Origin: a bacterium
GTDB lineage: Bacteria; Pseudomonadota; Alphaproteobacteria; Acetobacterales; Acetobacteraceae
Assembly: GCA_026224825.1 (NCBI GenBank)
Contig: JAMFRO010000088.1
Coordinates: forward strand, 83,327-147,326
DNA length: 64,000 nucleotides
Reading direction: 5' to 3'
Part shown: one piece after another, positions 34,746 to 43,545 of the stretch
Numbering within the stretch: the first letter of the stretch is position 1
Layout of the letters: the number at the start of each line of letters is the position of its first letter
Notes under the pieces: generated by a model
Told to the model about the DNA's origin: nothing
Database searches by the model: none
Seen by the model: only the letters and a program-made list of their open reading frames with translations
Program-made: the position numbers and the translations under genes

Positions 34746-36152
34746 TCAGCCTTCCATATCGGTGGCGATGCTCGCCAGCACCTGCGGCGACTTCGCCTTC
34801 AGCACCAGGAACCACACCAGCCCGATGGCCAGATACACGGCGAACACCGGCGGCAGCATGTTGAACGGCGCCGCCGGATAGGGGAACAGGCTGGCGTAGA
34901 TCACGAACGCCATCATACCCGCACCGATGACGGTGTAGACGACATGCTGGGGTTTCAGCACCCCGCCGCGGTACAGATCCACAGGGGCCGCCAGGCAGAT
35001 GCCGAAATACACCACCACGAAGCCATAGGTGGCGATGGTCCCGGCCAGGCCGAACCCGTTGAGGAAGCCTTCCGGCAGCAGTGCCAGGATCACCAGCAGC
35101 GTGATCACGCCGGAGGCATACACCGCGATATGCGGGGTTTTATGTGTCTTGTGCACCAGCCCCATGGAGCCGTGCAGGAACTGGTAGCGGCCCATGGAAT
35201 ACAGCATGCGCGAGCTGGCGTTCAAACATGCCAGCGCGCAGGCAAAGGCGCTGATGATGGCGGCAACATACACGATGCCGGCAGCCCAGGGCAGCCCCGC
35301 CTTATTGGTCATATCGGCAAATGGCGAGGAGGAGCCGGCAATGGCGCCGGTATTGTCATCCATGGACATCACCATGAAATACGCCAGCACGGTGAAGAAG
35401 ATGCCGACGATGGCGGCCGAGCCGACCACCGCATAAGGAATGTTCTTCACCGGATCAGCCGATTCCTTGGCCAGCGTGGCAGCACTCTCAAACCCCACCC
35501 AGCTAAACACCGCGAACGCCATGGCAGACATGATGCCGCCGACCGGGAGTGCGTGGACGTTGAGCTGCTTCGGATCCACGATCGTGCCATGCTTGACCGC
35601 CACCAGGGCGGTGATCACGACGATGATACCGACCGAGATACATTCCAGCACTAGCCCCATGCGCGAGGAGAAGGTGATGTCGCGATAGGCAGCGAACACC
35701 ACCAGCCCCAGCACGACGAGGGAGATGAGAGTCTGCGCGGCGAAGCCGAGCGACAGGCCGAACACGCCCAGCACGTTGTTGAGGAACAAAGGCTCGCTCA
35801 TCAGCACCGCCACGGCGGTGGTGATATAGGCAAGCACCATGGCCCAACCGGCCAGTGCTCCTGCCACCGGGCCGAAATTACGGCCGATATACACGAAGAA
35901 CGAACCAGCCTCGGGGTGGCGCTTGGCCAGGCTGGAGATGGAGGCGCCGACGAAGATGAGCCCGAAAGTGGCCAGCGCATAGGAAACCCAGGAGCCGATC
36001 CCGGCCAGCCCGGCAACGACGGTGATGTTCAGCGCCGGCGTCAGCGTCGGCGCGATATTGGCGATGGATTGGCCGAGCGTCTCGATCTTGTTGAGCGCCC
36101 CGTGTTTAAGCTGCGGCGGCGCGTGCGCGGCGATGTCTGTCGTGGCGACCAT
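34746..36152 (-). CDS. APC-family amino acid permease
   Basis: A 468-residue inner membrane transporter with about 12 hydrophobic segments. The family signature in helix 1 is IANIAPTLTPALNITVVAGLAG, followed by SSLAKRHPEAGSFFVYIGR and the helix-6 block GGIMSAMAFAVFSWVGFESAATLAKE. ATG at 36152 fits GGAGACAAGAGC; an upstream in-frame start is rejected. Substrate unknown. It is not next to the arginine genes at 1-8.7 kb, although an arginine/ornithine or agmatine antiporter would be needed there. Confidence 0.9.
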   Translation of the reverse strand: MVATTDIAAHAPPQLKHGALNKIETLGQSIANIAPTLTPALNITVVAGLAGIGSWVSYALATFGLIFVGASISSLAKRHPEAGSFFVYIGRNFGPVAGALAGWAMVLAYITTAVAVLMSEPLFLNNVLGVFGLSLGFAAQTLISLVVLGLVVFAAYRDITFSSRMGLVLECISVGIIVVITALVAVKHGTIVDPKQLNVHALPVGGIMSAMAFAVFSWVGFESAATLAKESADPVKNIPYAVVGSAAIVGIFFTVLAYFMVMSMDDNTGAIAGSSSPFADMTNKAGLPWAAGIVYVAAIISAFACALACLNASSRMLYSMGRYQFLHGSMGLVHKTHKTPHIAVYASGVITLLVILALLPEGFLNGFGLAGTIATYGFVVVYFGICLAAPVDLYRGGVLKPQHVVYTVIGAGMMAFVIYASLFPYPAAPFNMLPPVFAVYLAIGLVWFLVLKAKSPQVLASIATDMEG

Positions 36153-36443
36153 GCTCTTGTCTCCATGGGGTAAAAGGCGCCGCGCGAGCGGCGGGTTGAA
36201 ATTCACCGCGCGAGCGGCCTGTGTCTATCCGTGTTTAAAATAATGCAAATGCCATGCCGGAATGCTGCAGTGCGGCGTATTTTCTAAAATCCCGCCCAGC
36301 AAGGCGAAAGAGAGGGAAAACGGGGGCAGGCGGTGGACGGGATTCGACCGGCGGGTGATAATAATTTGCACAACCCGGCCACGGAGGGCATATTTTTTGA
36401 GCAACAGTAAACAATCTTTCCTGCAAATCCCAAAGTCGCGCCC

Positions 36444-37028
36444 TTGCAACTGATCCTGGCCAGCACCTCCGCCGCGCGCCAGGCCATGCTGCGCGAAGCC
36501 GGCATCGCGGCACTGGCCATCGCCTCCGGCGTGGATGAGGCCGCCGCGAAAGCGGAATTCTCCGGCCCGCCACCGGCTTTGGCCCAATTTTTAGCCCAGG
36601 CCAAGGCGGCAGCGGTGGCGCGCACCCACCCCGAGGCATTTGTTATCGGTGCCGACCAATTGCTCGTATGCAATCGTAAAATCTTCGACAAGCCAACAAG
36701 CCCGGCCGAGGCAGCAGACCATCTACGCTACCTTTCCGGCCGGGCGCATGAGCTCGTCACCGCCGTCTGCGTCATGCAGGGCGGCACGCTGCTGTGGGCG
36801 CACACGGAGTCAGCCCGCCTCACGGTCCGGCCACTGAGCGACGCCTTCATCGCCCGCTATCTCACGGCCGAAGGCGCCAAAATCCTGGATTGCGTGGGCG
36901 CCTACCGTCTGGAAGGCTGGGGCGCGCAATTATTCGAGCGCATCGAGGGCGATTATTTCACCATCCTCGGCCTGCCCTTGCTCGCCTTGCTCGGCTTCTT
37001 ACGCGAGAGCGGGGCGCTGGCCGGCTGA
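36444..37028 (+). CDS. Maf-like nucleoside triphosphate pyrophosphatase
   Basis: Hydrolyses non-canonical or excess nucleoside triphosphates to monophosphates. The 194 residues show the Maf N-terminal LILASTSAARQAMLREAG, the metal-site region VIGADQLLV, KPTSPAEAADHLRYLSGR and LDCVGAYRLEGWGAQLFERIEGDYFTILGLPL. The family consensus GADT reads GADQ here. TTG start. Its last 76 bases overlap the 3' end of the convergent XRE gene. Confidence 0.88.
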   Translation: MQLILASTSAARQAMLREAGIAALAIASGVDEAAAKAEFSGPPPALAQFLAQAKAAAVARTHPEAFVIGADQLLVCNRKIFDKPTSPAEAADHLRYLSGRAHELVTAVCVMQGGTLLWAHTESARLTVRPLSDAFIARYLTAEGAKILDCVGAYRLEGWGAQLFERIEGDYFTILGLPLLALLGFLRESGALAG

Positions 37029-37387
37029 ATGCGGTGCGCCCCATCCAGCAACCCCTGCATGGCCTCAACGGTTTCAGCATCAAGATGCCGCAGCTCCCGC
37101 GTCAGCCGGTTCGCAAGCGCAGTCTGCGCCGGGGTCAGCCCCGCCGCATTCAGCCGCAGCCTGGGCCGCGAGGTCTTCGCCAGCGCCACCAGCTCATCCG
37201 CCTCATCCCAGATCAGCCCGAAATACTGGCAGATCTGATGGATCAGCCCAGCCGAAGGCGTCCCCCGCCGCCCATGCTCCAGCGCCGAGAGATAAGGAGC
37301 GGATATCTCCAGCGCCGCCGCCATATCCCGCTGCAAAATCCCCCGCGTCTGGCGCAATTCCCGCAGTTTTTCGCCAAACGGCGTCAC
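36953..37387 (-). CDS. XRE-family helix-turn-helix protein
   Basis: A 144-residue protein with an N-terminal Cro/C1-type domain (residues 4-60: FGEKLRELRQTRGILQRDMAAALEISAPYLSALEHGRRG, then the helix IHQICQYFGL) and a helical tail. Starts on GTG overlapping the Smr gene stop as GTGA, so it is coupled to it. The overlap of its 3' end with maf on the other strand is real unless the stop is misread. Target genes unknown. Confidence 0.82.
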   Translation of the reverse strand: MTPFGEKLRELRQTRGILQRDMAAALEISAPYLSALEHGRRGTPSAGLIHQICQYFGLIWDEADELVALAKTSRPRLRLNAAGLTPAQTALANRLTRELRHLDAETVEAMQGLLDGAHRIQPASAPLSRKKPSKASKGRPRMVK

Positions 37388-37902
37388 GCGCGCCGCCGTC
37401 GCAGCAGTATCCGCACCGAGCCCGTATTGGCCGCATGCGGATGCGCCAGCGCCAGAATCAACGGCCGCAGCCCCGGCGCATTCAGCCAATGCGGCAGCTC
37501 CCGCGCCAGAATCTCCCCCTTACCGGTAATAATCTCCACACAGCGAAACCCCGAGCCATAAGCCTGGTCCAGAAACAACCGCACCTCATGATGCGCCTTG
37601 GCCGCCGTATGAAAGTGCAGATCAAGCCGCGCCTCCACCCTGGTCTTACCCGTCCTAAAATTCTTCCAGGCCGCTTTATCCAACCCGGACGGCGTAGCAT
37701 TCAACCCCAGCTCCGCCGGCACCCGTGCCAGCCTGGGCTTTGCCACCACAACCGGCGGCAGGGCAGGGGCCGGAGACGCCGGCACCGGTTCTTCAGGCGG
37801 CAACGCCAGCCGCGTGCGCCCAGGCATCAGCCTGCTCAGCGTACGGCCATAAGCCGCCCACAGCCGCAAATCATCCTCCGAGAGTCCCTGCCGCCGCGCC
37901 AT
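37384..37902 (-). CDS. Smr-domain protein (SmrA/MutS2-type nuclease domain)
   Basis: A 172-residue protein with a disordered Pro-rich N-terminal half and a C-terminal Smr domain: DLHFHTAAKAHHEVRLFLDQAYGSGFRCVEIITGKGE (the DLHG-like and TGKG signatures) ending in RILLRRRR. The domain carries nicking or RNA-cleaving activity in relatives. The start is uncertain: ATG at 37902 is used, and a non-ATG start inside the preceding gene is possible. It lies between the transglutaminase and XRE genes, overlapping the latter. Confidence 0.8.
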   Translation of the reverse strand: MARRQGLSEDDLRLWAAYGRTLSRLMPGRTRLALPPEEPVPASPAPALPPVVVAKPRLARVPAELGLNATPSGLDKAAWKNFRTGKTRVEARLDLHFHTAAKAHHEVRLFLDQAYGSGFRCVEIITGKGEILARELPHWLNAPGLRPLILALAHPHAANTGSVRILLRRRRA

Positions 37903-37916
37903 GCCCAATAATGGCG

Positions 37917-38723
37917 TCAGATCGCCTCGTGGGTCCAGACGGTAAAGCCCTCCAGCACGCTGGGCCCAAAAATATTGCACAAAGCCACATCCGCCGCATC
38001 CCGCCCATAAGCCATAAGGATGCGCCCCAGCCTTGGCTTATTATTGCGCGGGTCAAAAACATGCCACGCCCCGCCCAGATAAGCCTCGAACCACCCGGCA
38101 AAATCCCCCGGCGGGTGCGGCAAAGGCTCGCCGATATCGCTCAAATACCCCGTGCAATACCGCGCCGGTATATTCAACGCCCGGCACAAAGCCACCCCCA
38201 GATGCGCATAATCCCGGCACACCCCCACCTGCTCCTGGTACCCCTGCAGCGCCGTCCGCGTGGCGCGGGCCTGCAAATAATCAAATTTTATGCGGGCGTG
38301 CACAAAATCGCACACCGCCTGCACCCGCGCCCAGCCCGGCTTGGTATCGCCAAACAATTGCCAGGCAATCGGGCTCAGCACATCCGTCTCGCAATAGCGG
38401 CTGCCCAGCAAAAACGGCAAAGCCGCCAGCGGCAAATCCTCAACTTTATGTTGCTTGGCATCCGCCACCACCGGGTCCAGTTTCCCGGCATCGATCACCG
38501 TACCGGCACTCGCCAGCCTGAACCGCCCCGCCGGCGCCACCAGCCGCGCGCTTTGGTTGCCAAACCCATCCAGATGAAAGGTAATCGGCACCACCGGTGT
38601 GGTTGTCATCACATCCGGCACCACAATGTCACCCGCGCGGCTGGAATGCACATTCAGCGACACAATCATGGGGGTGGGTTGCGGAAACTGGTAAATGAAC
38701 TCGTAGCCAACCGCGATTTTCAA
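37917..38723 (-). CDS. Transglutaminase-like cysteine peptidase family protein
   Basis: A 268-residue protein. The N-terminal beta domain (residues 1-90) is typical of bacterial transglutaminase-like proteins. The catalytic triad is visible as Cys in GVCRDYAHLGVALCRALNIPARY, His in AWHVFDPRNN, and the Asp in that same motif. No signal peptide is evident, so it acts in the cytoplasm. Members are suspected proteases or amidases. First gene of a three-gene operon with the Smr and XRE genes. Confidence 0.9.
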   Translation of the reverse strand: MKIAVGYEFIYQFPQPTPMIVSLNVHSSRAGDIVVPDVMTTTPVVPITFHLDGFGNQSARLVAPAGRFRLASAGTVIDAGKLDPVVADAKQHKVEDLPLAALPFLLGSRYCETDVLSPIAWQLFGDTKPGWARVQAVCDFVHARIKFDYLQARATRTALQGYQEQVGVCRDYAHLGVALCRALNIPARYCTGYLSDIGEPLPHPPGDFAGWFEAYLGGAWHVFDPRNNKPRLGRILMAYGRDAADVALCNIFGPSVLEGFTVWTHEAI

Positions 38724-38861
38724 AATCTTGACCCTTCCAGCCGTATTGGCCGCACGTCATGCATACAGCAGGCCAAGAAACTAAGTAGTAGGTTTTTAGG
38801 AAAAAAGGGGGCTCTGGACCATAGGCTTCCCATGGAGTCACAGCCTGTGGCCCCATTTATA

Positions 38862-38895
38862 AAAGTTTTTGGTCCGGCTTTTTTCAAAAAGCTGG
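38862..38895. repeat. Dispersed hairpin repeat, second copy
   Basis: AAAAGTTTTTGGT followed by CCGGCTTTTTTCAAAAAGCTGG (10-bp arms, one mismatch). A related copy is at 20825-20868. Placed just after the DUF1192 stop, it can terminate that gene. Confidence 0.7.
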
Positions 38896-38901
38896 CTCTT
38901 C

Positions 38902-39093
38902 CTACTTCTTAAAAAACGCCGCCGCCGCATCCTTATGCGCCTTCTTAGCGCTTATCGCCCCCTCCACCCGCGCAATCTCCCCCCTCAACTCGCCCACATA
39001 TTCAGCCAGCTCCTCCACCCCGAGCAGGTCCAACGGCGGCGGCAGTAACAATTTTTTCGGCCGTGGCGGCGGCTCATCCTCGGAAAATATCAT
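38902..39093 (-). CDS. DUF1192-family small protein
   Basis: A 63-residue protein, typical length for this alphaproteobacterial family. It has the acidic, Pro-rich N terminus FSEDEPPPRPKK followed by an amphipathic helix EELAEYVGELRGEIARVEGAI and Lys/Ala tail. The start at 39093 matches family starts; an in-frame start 36 bases upstream is less likely. Divergent from trcR, as often in this group. Function unknown. Confidence 0.82.
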   Translation of the reverse strand: MIFSEDEPPPRPKKLLLPPPLDLLGVEELAEYVGELRGEIARVEGAISAKKAHKDAAAAFFKK

Positions 39094-39246
39094 GGAACGA
39101 TCTTGACCAGGAGGTGGCACGGGCTCCATACGCGGGCCAAGTTTAACTTGTCTCCCGCAGGCGAATGATTATCTCCACTTCGGGCCGCAAGGTCCGCGAG
39201 AAGACTCTCGTCTATTAGACGTTCGTCCATAAAAGGTGTTCTGTTC

Positions 39247-39822
39247 ATGTCTCTACCCCTAATGCCCAAAGCTACCGCAGTCTGGTTGATTGACAAGACC
39301 GGTCTCACCTTCGAGCAGATTGCCGCTTTTTGTGGCATGCACCCGCTGGAAGTACAGGCGATCGCGGATGGCGAAGTGGCCCAAGGCATCAACGGCTACG
39401 ACCCGGTGCTGAACAAGCAGGTCTCCGCCGAGAATATCACGCGCGCCGAGAAAAACCCGGAACTGCGCCTGAAACTGCTCGCCGCCCCCGAATCCATGCA
39501 TAAAAAGCAGAAAGGCGGCCGCTACACCCCCGTGGCCAAGCGCAACGACCGCCCGGACGCCATCGCCTTCCTCATCCGCAGCTACCCCCACCTCACCGAC
39601 GCCCAGGTGATCAAGCTGCTCGGCACCACCAAAGACACCATCCAGAAAATCCGCGACCGCTCGCACTGGAACAGCGCCAACATCAAACCGCGCGACCCCG
39701 TCATCCTGGGCCTCTGCAAGCAGTCGGACTTCAACGACGCCGTACACGCCGCCAACGAACGCCTAACCCGCGAAGGCCTGACGCCCCCACCCCCGCCGCC
39801 CCCGTCGTCCGAAGCGGCTTAA
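39247..39822 (+). CDS. trcR: Cell-cycle transcriptional regulator TrcR (DUF1013)
   Basis: A 191-residue protein of the DUF1013 family, conserved in alphaproteobacteria. The whole length matches: MPKATAVWLIDKTGLTFEQIAAFCGMHPLEVQAIADGEVA (helix-turn-helix), GYDPVLNKQVSAENI, then a second helical part with YPHLTDAQVIKLLGTTKDTIQKIRDRSHWN. It is thought to act in the cell-cycle network of Caulobacter relatives; that role is from family knowledge. The C terminus is a Pro run. Confidence 0.9.
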   Translation: MSLPLMPKATAVWLIDKTGLTFEQIAAFCGMHPLEVQAIADGEVAQGINGYDPVLNKQVSAENITRAEKNPELRLKLLAAPESMHKKQKGGRYTPVAKRNDRPDAIAFLIRSYPHLTDAQVIKLLGTTKDTIQKIRDRSHWNSANIKPRDPVILGLCKQSDFNDAVHAANERLTREGLTPPPPPPPSSEAA

Positions 39823-39847
39823 GGGAAAAAGGCGAGGGGCTTCGCCC

Positions 39848-39880
39848 CGTCGTGCGAAGCACGCCTCCGGCGTGACGACC
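39848..39880. repeat. Dispersed 33-bp repeat, copy 1
   Basis: CGTCGTGCGAAGCACGCC... is identical over 33 bases to 48351-48383. It contains a small palindrome and follows a gene stop in both places. Confidence 0.9.
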
Positions 39881-39916
39881 GCCACTGGGCCTGAGGCCCA
39901 GACCCCATTCGTTGAA

Positions 39917-39983
39917 GACTTAAAAAAGAGGCCTGCCACCTTGGTGTTTGAAACACCTAGGAGGCAGGCCTCTTTTTTAAGTC
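39917..39983. terminator. Strong hairpin downstream of trcR
   Basis: Perfect 21-bp arms 39917-39937 and 39963-39983 (GACTTAAAAAAGAGGCCTGCC and complement, split here at 21 bases by the arm limit) around a 25-base loop that contains its own GGTGTTT/AAACACC stem. Confidence 0.85.
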
Positions 39984-39987
39984 TAAG

Positions 39988-40023
39988 TAGCGGGGGTCTG
40001 GGGCCTCAGGCCCCAGCGGGGTC
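39988..40023. repeat. Dispersed 36-bp palindromic repeat, copy 1
   Basis: TAGCGGGGGTCTGGGG... with palindromic core GGGGCCTCAGGCCCC, identical over 36 bases to 60105-60140. A GGGGC/GCCCC hairpin follows directly in both copies. Confidence 0.9.
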
Positions 40024-40059
40024 CAGGGGCGGAGCCCCTGGCCTTTTTCCCTTAATCCC

Positions 40060-40224
40060 TCAACTCTTCAGTCGTTCCATTTCTTCCTTCAAACGCAATT
40101 TCTCCAATTTCATGCGTGACAATTGTGAGCTGTCCGGGCTGGGCCGGCGGCCCTCCGCGGCAATCTTACTGTCCAGGCTGGCATGCCGCCCTTTCAGGGC
40201 GTCGAGATGCGATTGCAGGTTCAT
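40060..40224 (-). CDS. YdcH/DUF465-family small protein
   Basis: A 54-residue coiled-coil protein, start ATG 40224 with AAAGGAGA upstream. The DUF465 pattern is LQSHLDALKGRHASLDSKIAAE, then LKLEKLRLKEEMERL-like heptads. A second member lies divergently at 40452. Function of the family is unknown. Confidence 0.82.
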   Translation of the reverse strand: MNLQSHLDALKGRHASLDSKIAAEGRRPSPDSSQLSRMKLEKLRLKEEMERLKS

Positions 40225-40451
40225 GGTGTCTCCTTTGGAACAAAGTAGCACTTGGCCAATTCTGGGCTGACCCCTTCATGAGCGGGCTTGGCCCAGACCC
40301 CTGAGGCTAAACCCAGTGACACAGGATTGTCACCTTAAAAATGGGCCAAGCCCCCTGCCGGTGTGGCGCGGCGGCATGGTTCGCGAGAAACACAGCCCAG
40401 AGTAAAAATTTCGGTTTCAGCCCGGCGCGTTTCCCTCTAAATGCTCCCTTC

Positions 40452-40655
40452 ATGCTGACTGATAAAGACAATCTGCTGCGCCGCCTGCACGCTTTGCGCA
40501 GTGAGCACCGCGACCTGGACACCGTCATCGCCCGCCTCACCGAGCACGGGCCGGTCGACCAGCTTCAAATACAGAGGCTGAAAAAGCGCAAACTGGGGCT
40601 GAAGGATGAGATCGCCCGGCTGGAAAGCCGCCTCATCCCGGACCGCACGGCATGA
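40452..40655 (+). CDS. YdcH/DUF465-family small protein leading the purEK operon
   Basis: A 67-residue coiled-coil protein ([38 protein letters not shown]), paralogue in type of the gene at 40060. Its stop overlaps the purE start, so it is translationally coupled to the purine genes. No clear ribosome site. Possibly a divergent gene pair arisen by duplication. Confidence 0.78.
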   Translation: MLTDKDNLLRRLHALRSEHRDLDTVIARLTEHGPVDQLQIQRLKKRKLGLKDEIARLESRLIPDRTA

Positions 40656-41134
40656 GTTCCCCGCTTGTCGGCATCATCATGGGCAGCCGCTCAGACTGGC
40701 CCGTGATGGAACACGCAGCCCAAATGCTTGAAAAGCTTGGCGTCCCCTATGAGGCGAAAGTGGTTTCAGCCCACCGCACGCCCAGGCGCCTGTATGACTA
40801 CGCCAGCTCAGCCGAGGGCAGGGGCCTCAAAATCATCATCGCCGGCGCCGGCGGTGCCGCCCACCTCCCCGGCATGACCGCCTCCATGACCAACCTGCCG
40901 GTCCTGGGCGTCCCCGTGGCTGCCACGGCCCTGCAGGGCCAGGATGCCCTCCTGGCCATCGTACAGATGCCCGGCGGCATCCCCGTCGGCACTCTGGCCA
41001 TCGGCAAGCCCGGCGCCATCAACGCCGGCATCCTCGCCGCCTCCATCCTCGCTTTGTCAGACCCCGCTCTACGCGCCCGCGTCGCCGCCTTCCGCGCCGC
41101 CCAAACGGAGGAAGTCCCGGAGAACCCGGTTTGA
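40652..41134 (+). CDS. purE: N5-carboxyaminoimidazole ribonucleotide mutase
   Basis: Class I PurE, 160 residues, converts N5-CAIR to CAIR in de novo purine synthesis. The active-site motif [12 protein letters not shown] is near the N terminus with [12 protein letters not shown] and [14 protein letters not shown] following. Its ATG overlaps the preceding stop and its own stop overlaps purK. Confidence 0.96.
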   Translation: MSSPLVGIIMGSRSDWPVMEHAAQMLEKLGVPYEAKVVSAHRTPRRLYDYASSAEGRGLKIIIAGAGGAAHLPGMTASMTNLPVLGVPVAATALQGQDALLAIVQMPGGIPVGTLAIGKPGAINAGILAASILALSDPALRARVAAFRAAQTEEVPENPV

Positions 41135-42267
41135 CCCAGCTTCCCCCCGGTTCCACCATCGGCATCATCGGCGGCGGCCAACTCGGCCGCATGTCAGCCC
41201 TTGCGGCAGCGCGCCTCGGCTACCGTACCCATATCTTCGCCCCTGAGTTCGACAGCCCCGCCGCCCAGGTCGCCGCCGGCAGCACCGTGGCCGAATACAG
41301 CAACCTAAACATGCTGAAACTCTTCGCGGCCAAGGTGGATGTCATCACCTTCGAATTCGAAAACGTGCCCGCCGAATCCCTGGCCCTGCTGGAAAGCCTG
41401 AAACCCGTCCGCCCCGGCGCCAAAATCCTCGCCATCAGCCAGGACCGCCTGCTGGAAAAACAATTCCTCAACACCGCCGGCATCGCCACCGCCCCCTGGG
41501 CAGCCGTGGAGACCGCAGAAGACCTGCCCGCCGCCGTAGCCCGCCTGGGCCTGCCCGCCGTCCTAAAAACCACCCGCCTGGGCTACGACGGCAAAGGCCA
41601 GCAAATGCTGCGTACCCAAGCCGACTTAGCCCCCGCCTTCGCCAGCCTGGAACCCAAACCCCTGGTCCTGGAAGGCTTCGTAAACTTCGCCGCCGAAATC
41701 TCCGTCATGGTCGCCAGAGGTGTAGACGGCACAATCGTCACCTTTGATGCCGCGGAAAACCGCCACAAACACCACATCCTGGACCTAACCTTCGCCCCCG
41801 CCCCCATGCCTCTCACAGTGCTGGAGGAAGCCCAGCGCATCGCCCGCACCATCGCCGAAAAACTCGAACTGGTCGGCCTCCTGGGCGTAGAAATGTTCGT
41901 CACCGCCGACGGCAGCCTGCTGGTCAACGAAATCGCCCCCCGCCCCCACAACTCCGGCCACTGGACCATGGACGCCTGCCCCTGCTCCCAGTTCGAAATG
42001 CACATCCGCGCCATAGCCGGCCTGCCCTTGCCGCCCGCCATACGCCACTCAGACGCCGTAATGAAAAACCTGATCGGCCCCGAAGACATGGACCTCTGGC
42101 CCCGCATTTTGGCAACACCAGGCCTAATCCCCCACCACTACGGCAAAACCGAAGCCCGCCCCGGCCGCAAAATGGCCCACTTCAACAGGCTTTTCCCCAA
42201 AGGCAGCCTGCCCGGTGAGTTCGGTATCGAGGATGCATTGAAATTGAATGGCCAAGAGACTGTTTGA
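41131..42267 (+). CDS. purK: N5-carboxyaminoimidazole ribonucleotide synthase
   Basis: ATP-grasp enzyme of 378 residues that carboxylates AIR to N5-CAIR. Visible: [21 protein letters not shown] at the N terminus, ATP-grasp core [26 protein letters not shown]. Starts on TTG overlapping the purE stop. The pair PurE-PurK is standard; regulation not evident from sequence. Confidence 0.96.
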   Translation: MTQLPPGSTIGIIGGGQLGRMSALAAARLGYRTHIFAPEFDSPAAQVAAGSTVAEYSNLNMLKLFAAKVDVITFEFENVPAESLALLESLKPVRPGAKILAISQDRLLEKQFLNTAGIATAPWAAVETAEDLPAAVARLGLPAVLKTTRLGYDGKGQQMLRTQADLAPAFASLEPKPLVLEGFVNFAAEISVMVARGVDGTIVTFDAAENRHKHHILDLTFAPAPMPLTVLEEAQRIARTIAEKLELVGLLGVEMFVTADGSLLVNEIAPRPHNSGHWTMDACPCSQFEMHIRAIAGLPLPPAIRHSDAVMKNLIGPEDMDLWPRILATPGLIPHHYGKTEARPGRKMAHFNRLFPKGSLPGEFGIEDALKLNGQETV

Positions 42268-42294
42268 AAAGCCCCTTCAACTCCCGTCATCCCC

Positions 42295-42357
42295 GCGCCA
42301 GAGATCCCCGCGAACGTGCCTAACCGTCATCCCCGCGAACGCGGGGATCTCTGGCGC
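42295..42357. repeat. REP-like palindrome downstream of purK
   Basis: Perfect 18-bp arms 42295-42312 and 42340-42357 (GCGCCAGAGATCCCCGCG and complement); within the loop CGTCATCCCCGCGAACGCGGGGA forms a second stem. The motif GTCATCCCCGCGAA is a widespread bacterial intergenic palindrome. Confidence 0.88.
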
Positions 42358-42404
42358 CCTCGGCCGCGGGAGTCACAGCAAGCCGCAGGATGGGCGCAGC
42401 CAGC

Positions 42405-42437
42405 GTAGGGTGGGGTGCTCTTCCGCACCCCACCCTC
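42405..42437. repeat. GTAGGGTGGG-type palindrome, copy 1
   Basis: GGGTGGGGTGC and its complement (42408-42418, 42425-42435) around six bases. Confidence 0.8.
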
Positions 42438-42457
42438 TCCACCATCTAAGACAGCAA

Positions 42458-42488
42458 GTAGGATGGGTTGCGCCATGCGTAACCCATC
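42458..42488. repeat. GTAGGATGGG-type palindrome, copy 2
   Basis: GATGGGTT (42462-42469) pairs with AACCCATC (42481-42488). Confidence 0.8.
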
Positions 42489-42500
42489 GTCTGGTGATAT

Positions 42501-42746
42501 CTAAGGCTGAGCCATAAACCGCGCCAGCCGGCGGCCGAACACCAACAATAAACTGCCACCTATCACATGGACGGTACCGTATTGAAAACTTACGGCCCCA
42601 TAATGGCTGAGGTAGGGCGCAATGAGATTCAGACCGCCGGGAGCAGCCAAAGCGGCGAGCCAGAAACATAGAAAACTGGTGCCGAGAACCAGCAGCAGAA
42701 CGCCATAAAGCCGCGCGATTGCTAAAGCGACTTGTTCGAGTGTCAT
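42501..42746 (-). CDS. Small two-segment membrane protein
   Basis: An 81-residue protein with hydrophobic segments at about 10-36 and 55-72 and a C-terminal RRLARFMAQ. No family recognised. It is bracketed by short GTAGGRTGGG palindromes on both sides, hinting at an isolated gene in a repeat-rich spacer. Confidence 0.6.
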   Translation of the reverse strand: MTLEQVALAIARLYGVLLLVLGTSFLCFWLAALAAPGGLNLIAPYLSHYGAVSFQYGTVHVIGGSLLLVFGRRLARFMAQP

Positions 42747-42775
42747 GATCGGCCCCCATTGTTTCTATTCAGCAA

Positions 42776-42808
42776 GTAGGATGGGCAGCGCCTAACGCCC
42801 CCATCCCT
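42776..42808. repeat. GTAGGATGGG-type palindrome, copy 3
   Basis: GTAGGATGGGC pairs imperfectly with GCCCCCATCC in the gap between the small membrane protein and the lipoprotein genes. Confidence 0.7.
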
Positions 42809-42820
42809 TCCGCGCTCAGC

Positions 42821-43384
42821 TCACTGCTTCTTAAACACAGCCACAACGCTCTCTGCAAACCCGTCCTCAACATCCTCTATCGTGGTCGACCCACCATACA
42901 CCCCGCCCCACGCAAAAGTTTTCGCAACAGAGTAACTCGCGACAACATTGCCCGACGTCACATCGATCAACCGCACAGTCGCCGCAATATGAATCTGCCC
43001 CAGCCCCGCCAGCATGAATCGCGCAAAAGCATTTCCCGGATCATAAGCGGTAAAATTCATATCCACTTTAACCTCGCCCGGCGCATGCGCCCCGGCAGCC
43101 ACCACCCGGTCCGCATAGGCCGCCGCAAGATCGTCCTGCACCAACTGCCTGACGCGCTCCAGGTCATAGGACTGCATCTGCACACCTGGTGCTGCCTCGG
43201 CGGTCACCGGGCCGATAGGCACTGTTGCTGTATCAAAACCACCTGGCGGCGCCCCATTCAGCACAGGCGTTGAGGCCGAGCCGGCGCACCCAGCCAAACC
43301 GGCACAGAGCAGAAGAGAGATGGCGGCATTACGGCAAGCTTCGTTTCCCATCCGCAGGCGGGTCGGCAAGGTCATAAATCTCAC
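42821..43384 (-). CDS. Lipoprotein, DUF4410-like
   Basis: A 187-residue lipoprotein: N-terminal signal with lipobox LAGC at about residue 33, then a domain with DLERVRQLVQDDLAAAYADRV, VDMNFTAYDPGNAFARF, IHIAATVRLIDVTSGNVVASYSVAKTF and EDGFAESVVAVFKKQ, a pattern seen in DUF4410-type envelope proteins. Starts on GTG at 43384 with AGGAAG upstream. Probably periplasm-facing; function unknown. Confidence 0.75.
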   Translation of the reverse strand: MRFMTLPTRLRMGNEACRNAAISLLLCAGLAGCAGSASTPVLNGAPPGGFDTATVPIGPVTAEAAPGVQMQSYDLERVRQLVQDDLAAAYADRVVAAGAHAPGEVKVDMNFTAYDPGNAFARFMLAGLGQIHIAATVRLIDVTSGNVVASYSVAKTFAWGGVYGGSTTIEDVEDGFAESVVAVFKKQ

Positions 43385-43490
43385 GAGCGCTTCCTAATCA
43401 TTGCGGAAGAAACATTCTTCCGGTTTGGCCGCCACAGCCTATACAGCAGATTAAATTATGGCAACCAAATGATTATGCTTACGAGCATCC

Positions 43491-43521
43491 GTAGGGTGGG
43501 TTAAGCGCAGCGCAACCCACC
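43491..43521. repeat. GTAGGGTGGG-type palindrome, copy 4
   Basis: GGTGGGTT (43495-43502) pairs with AACCCACC (43514-43521), loop AAGCGCAGCGC. Confidence 0.8.
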
Positions 43522-43545
43522 GCCATGGGGCCGAGGGCCACCCCC

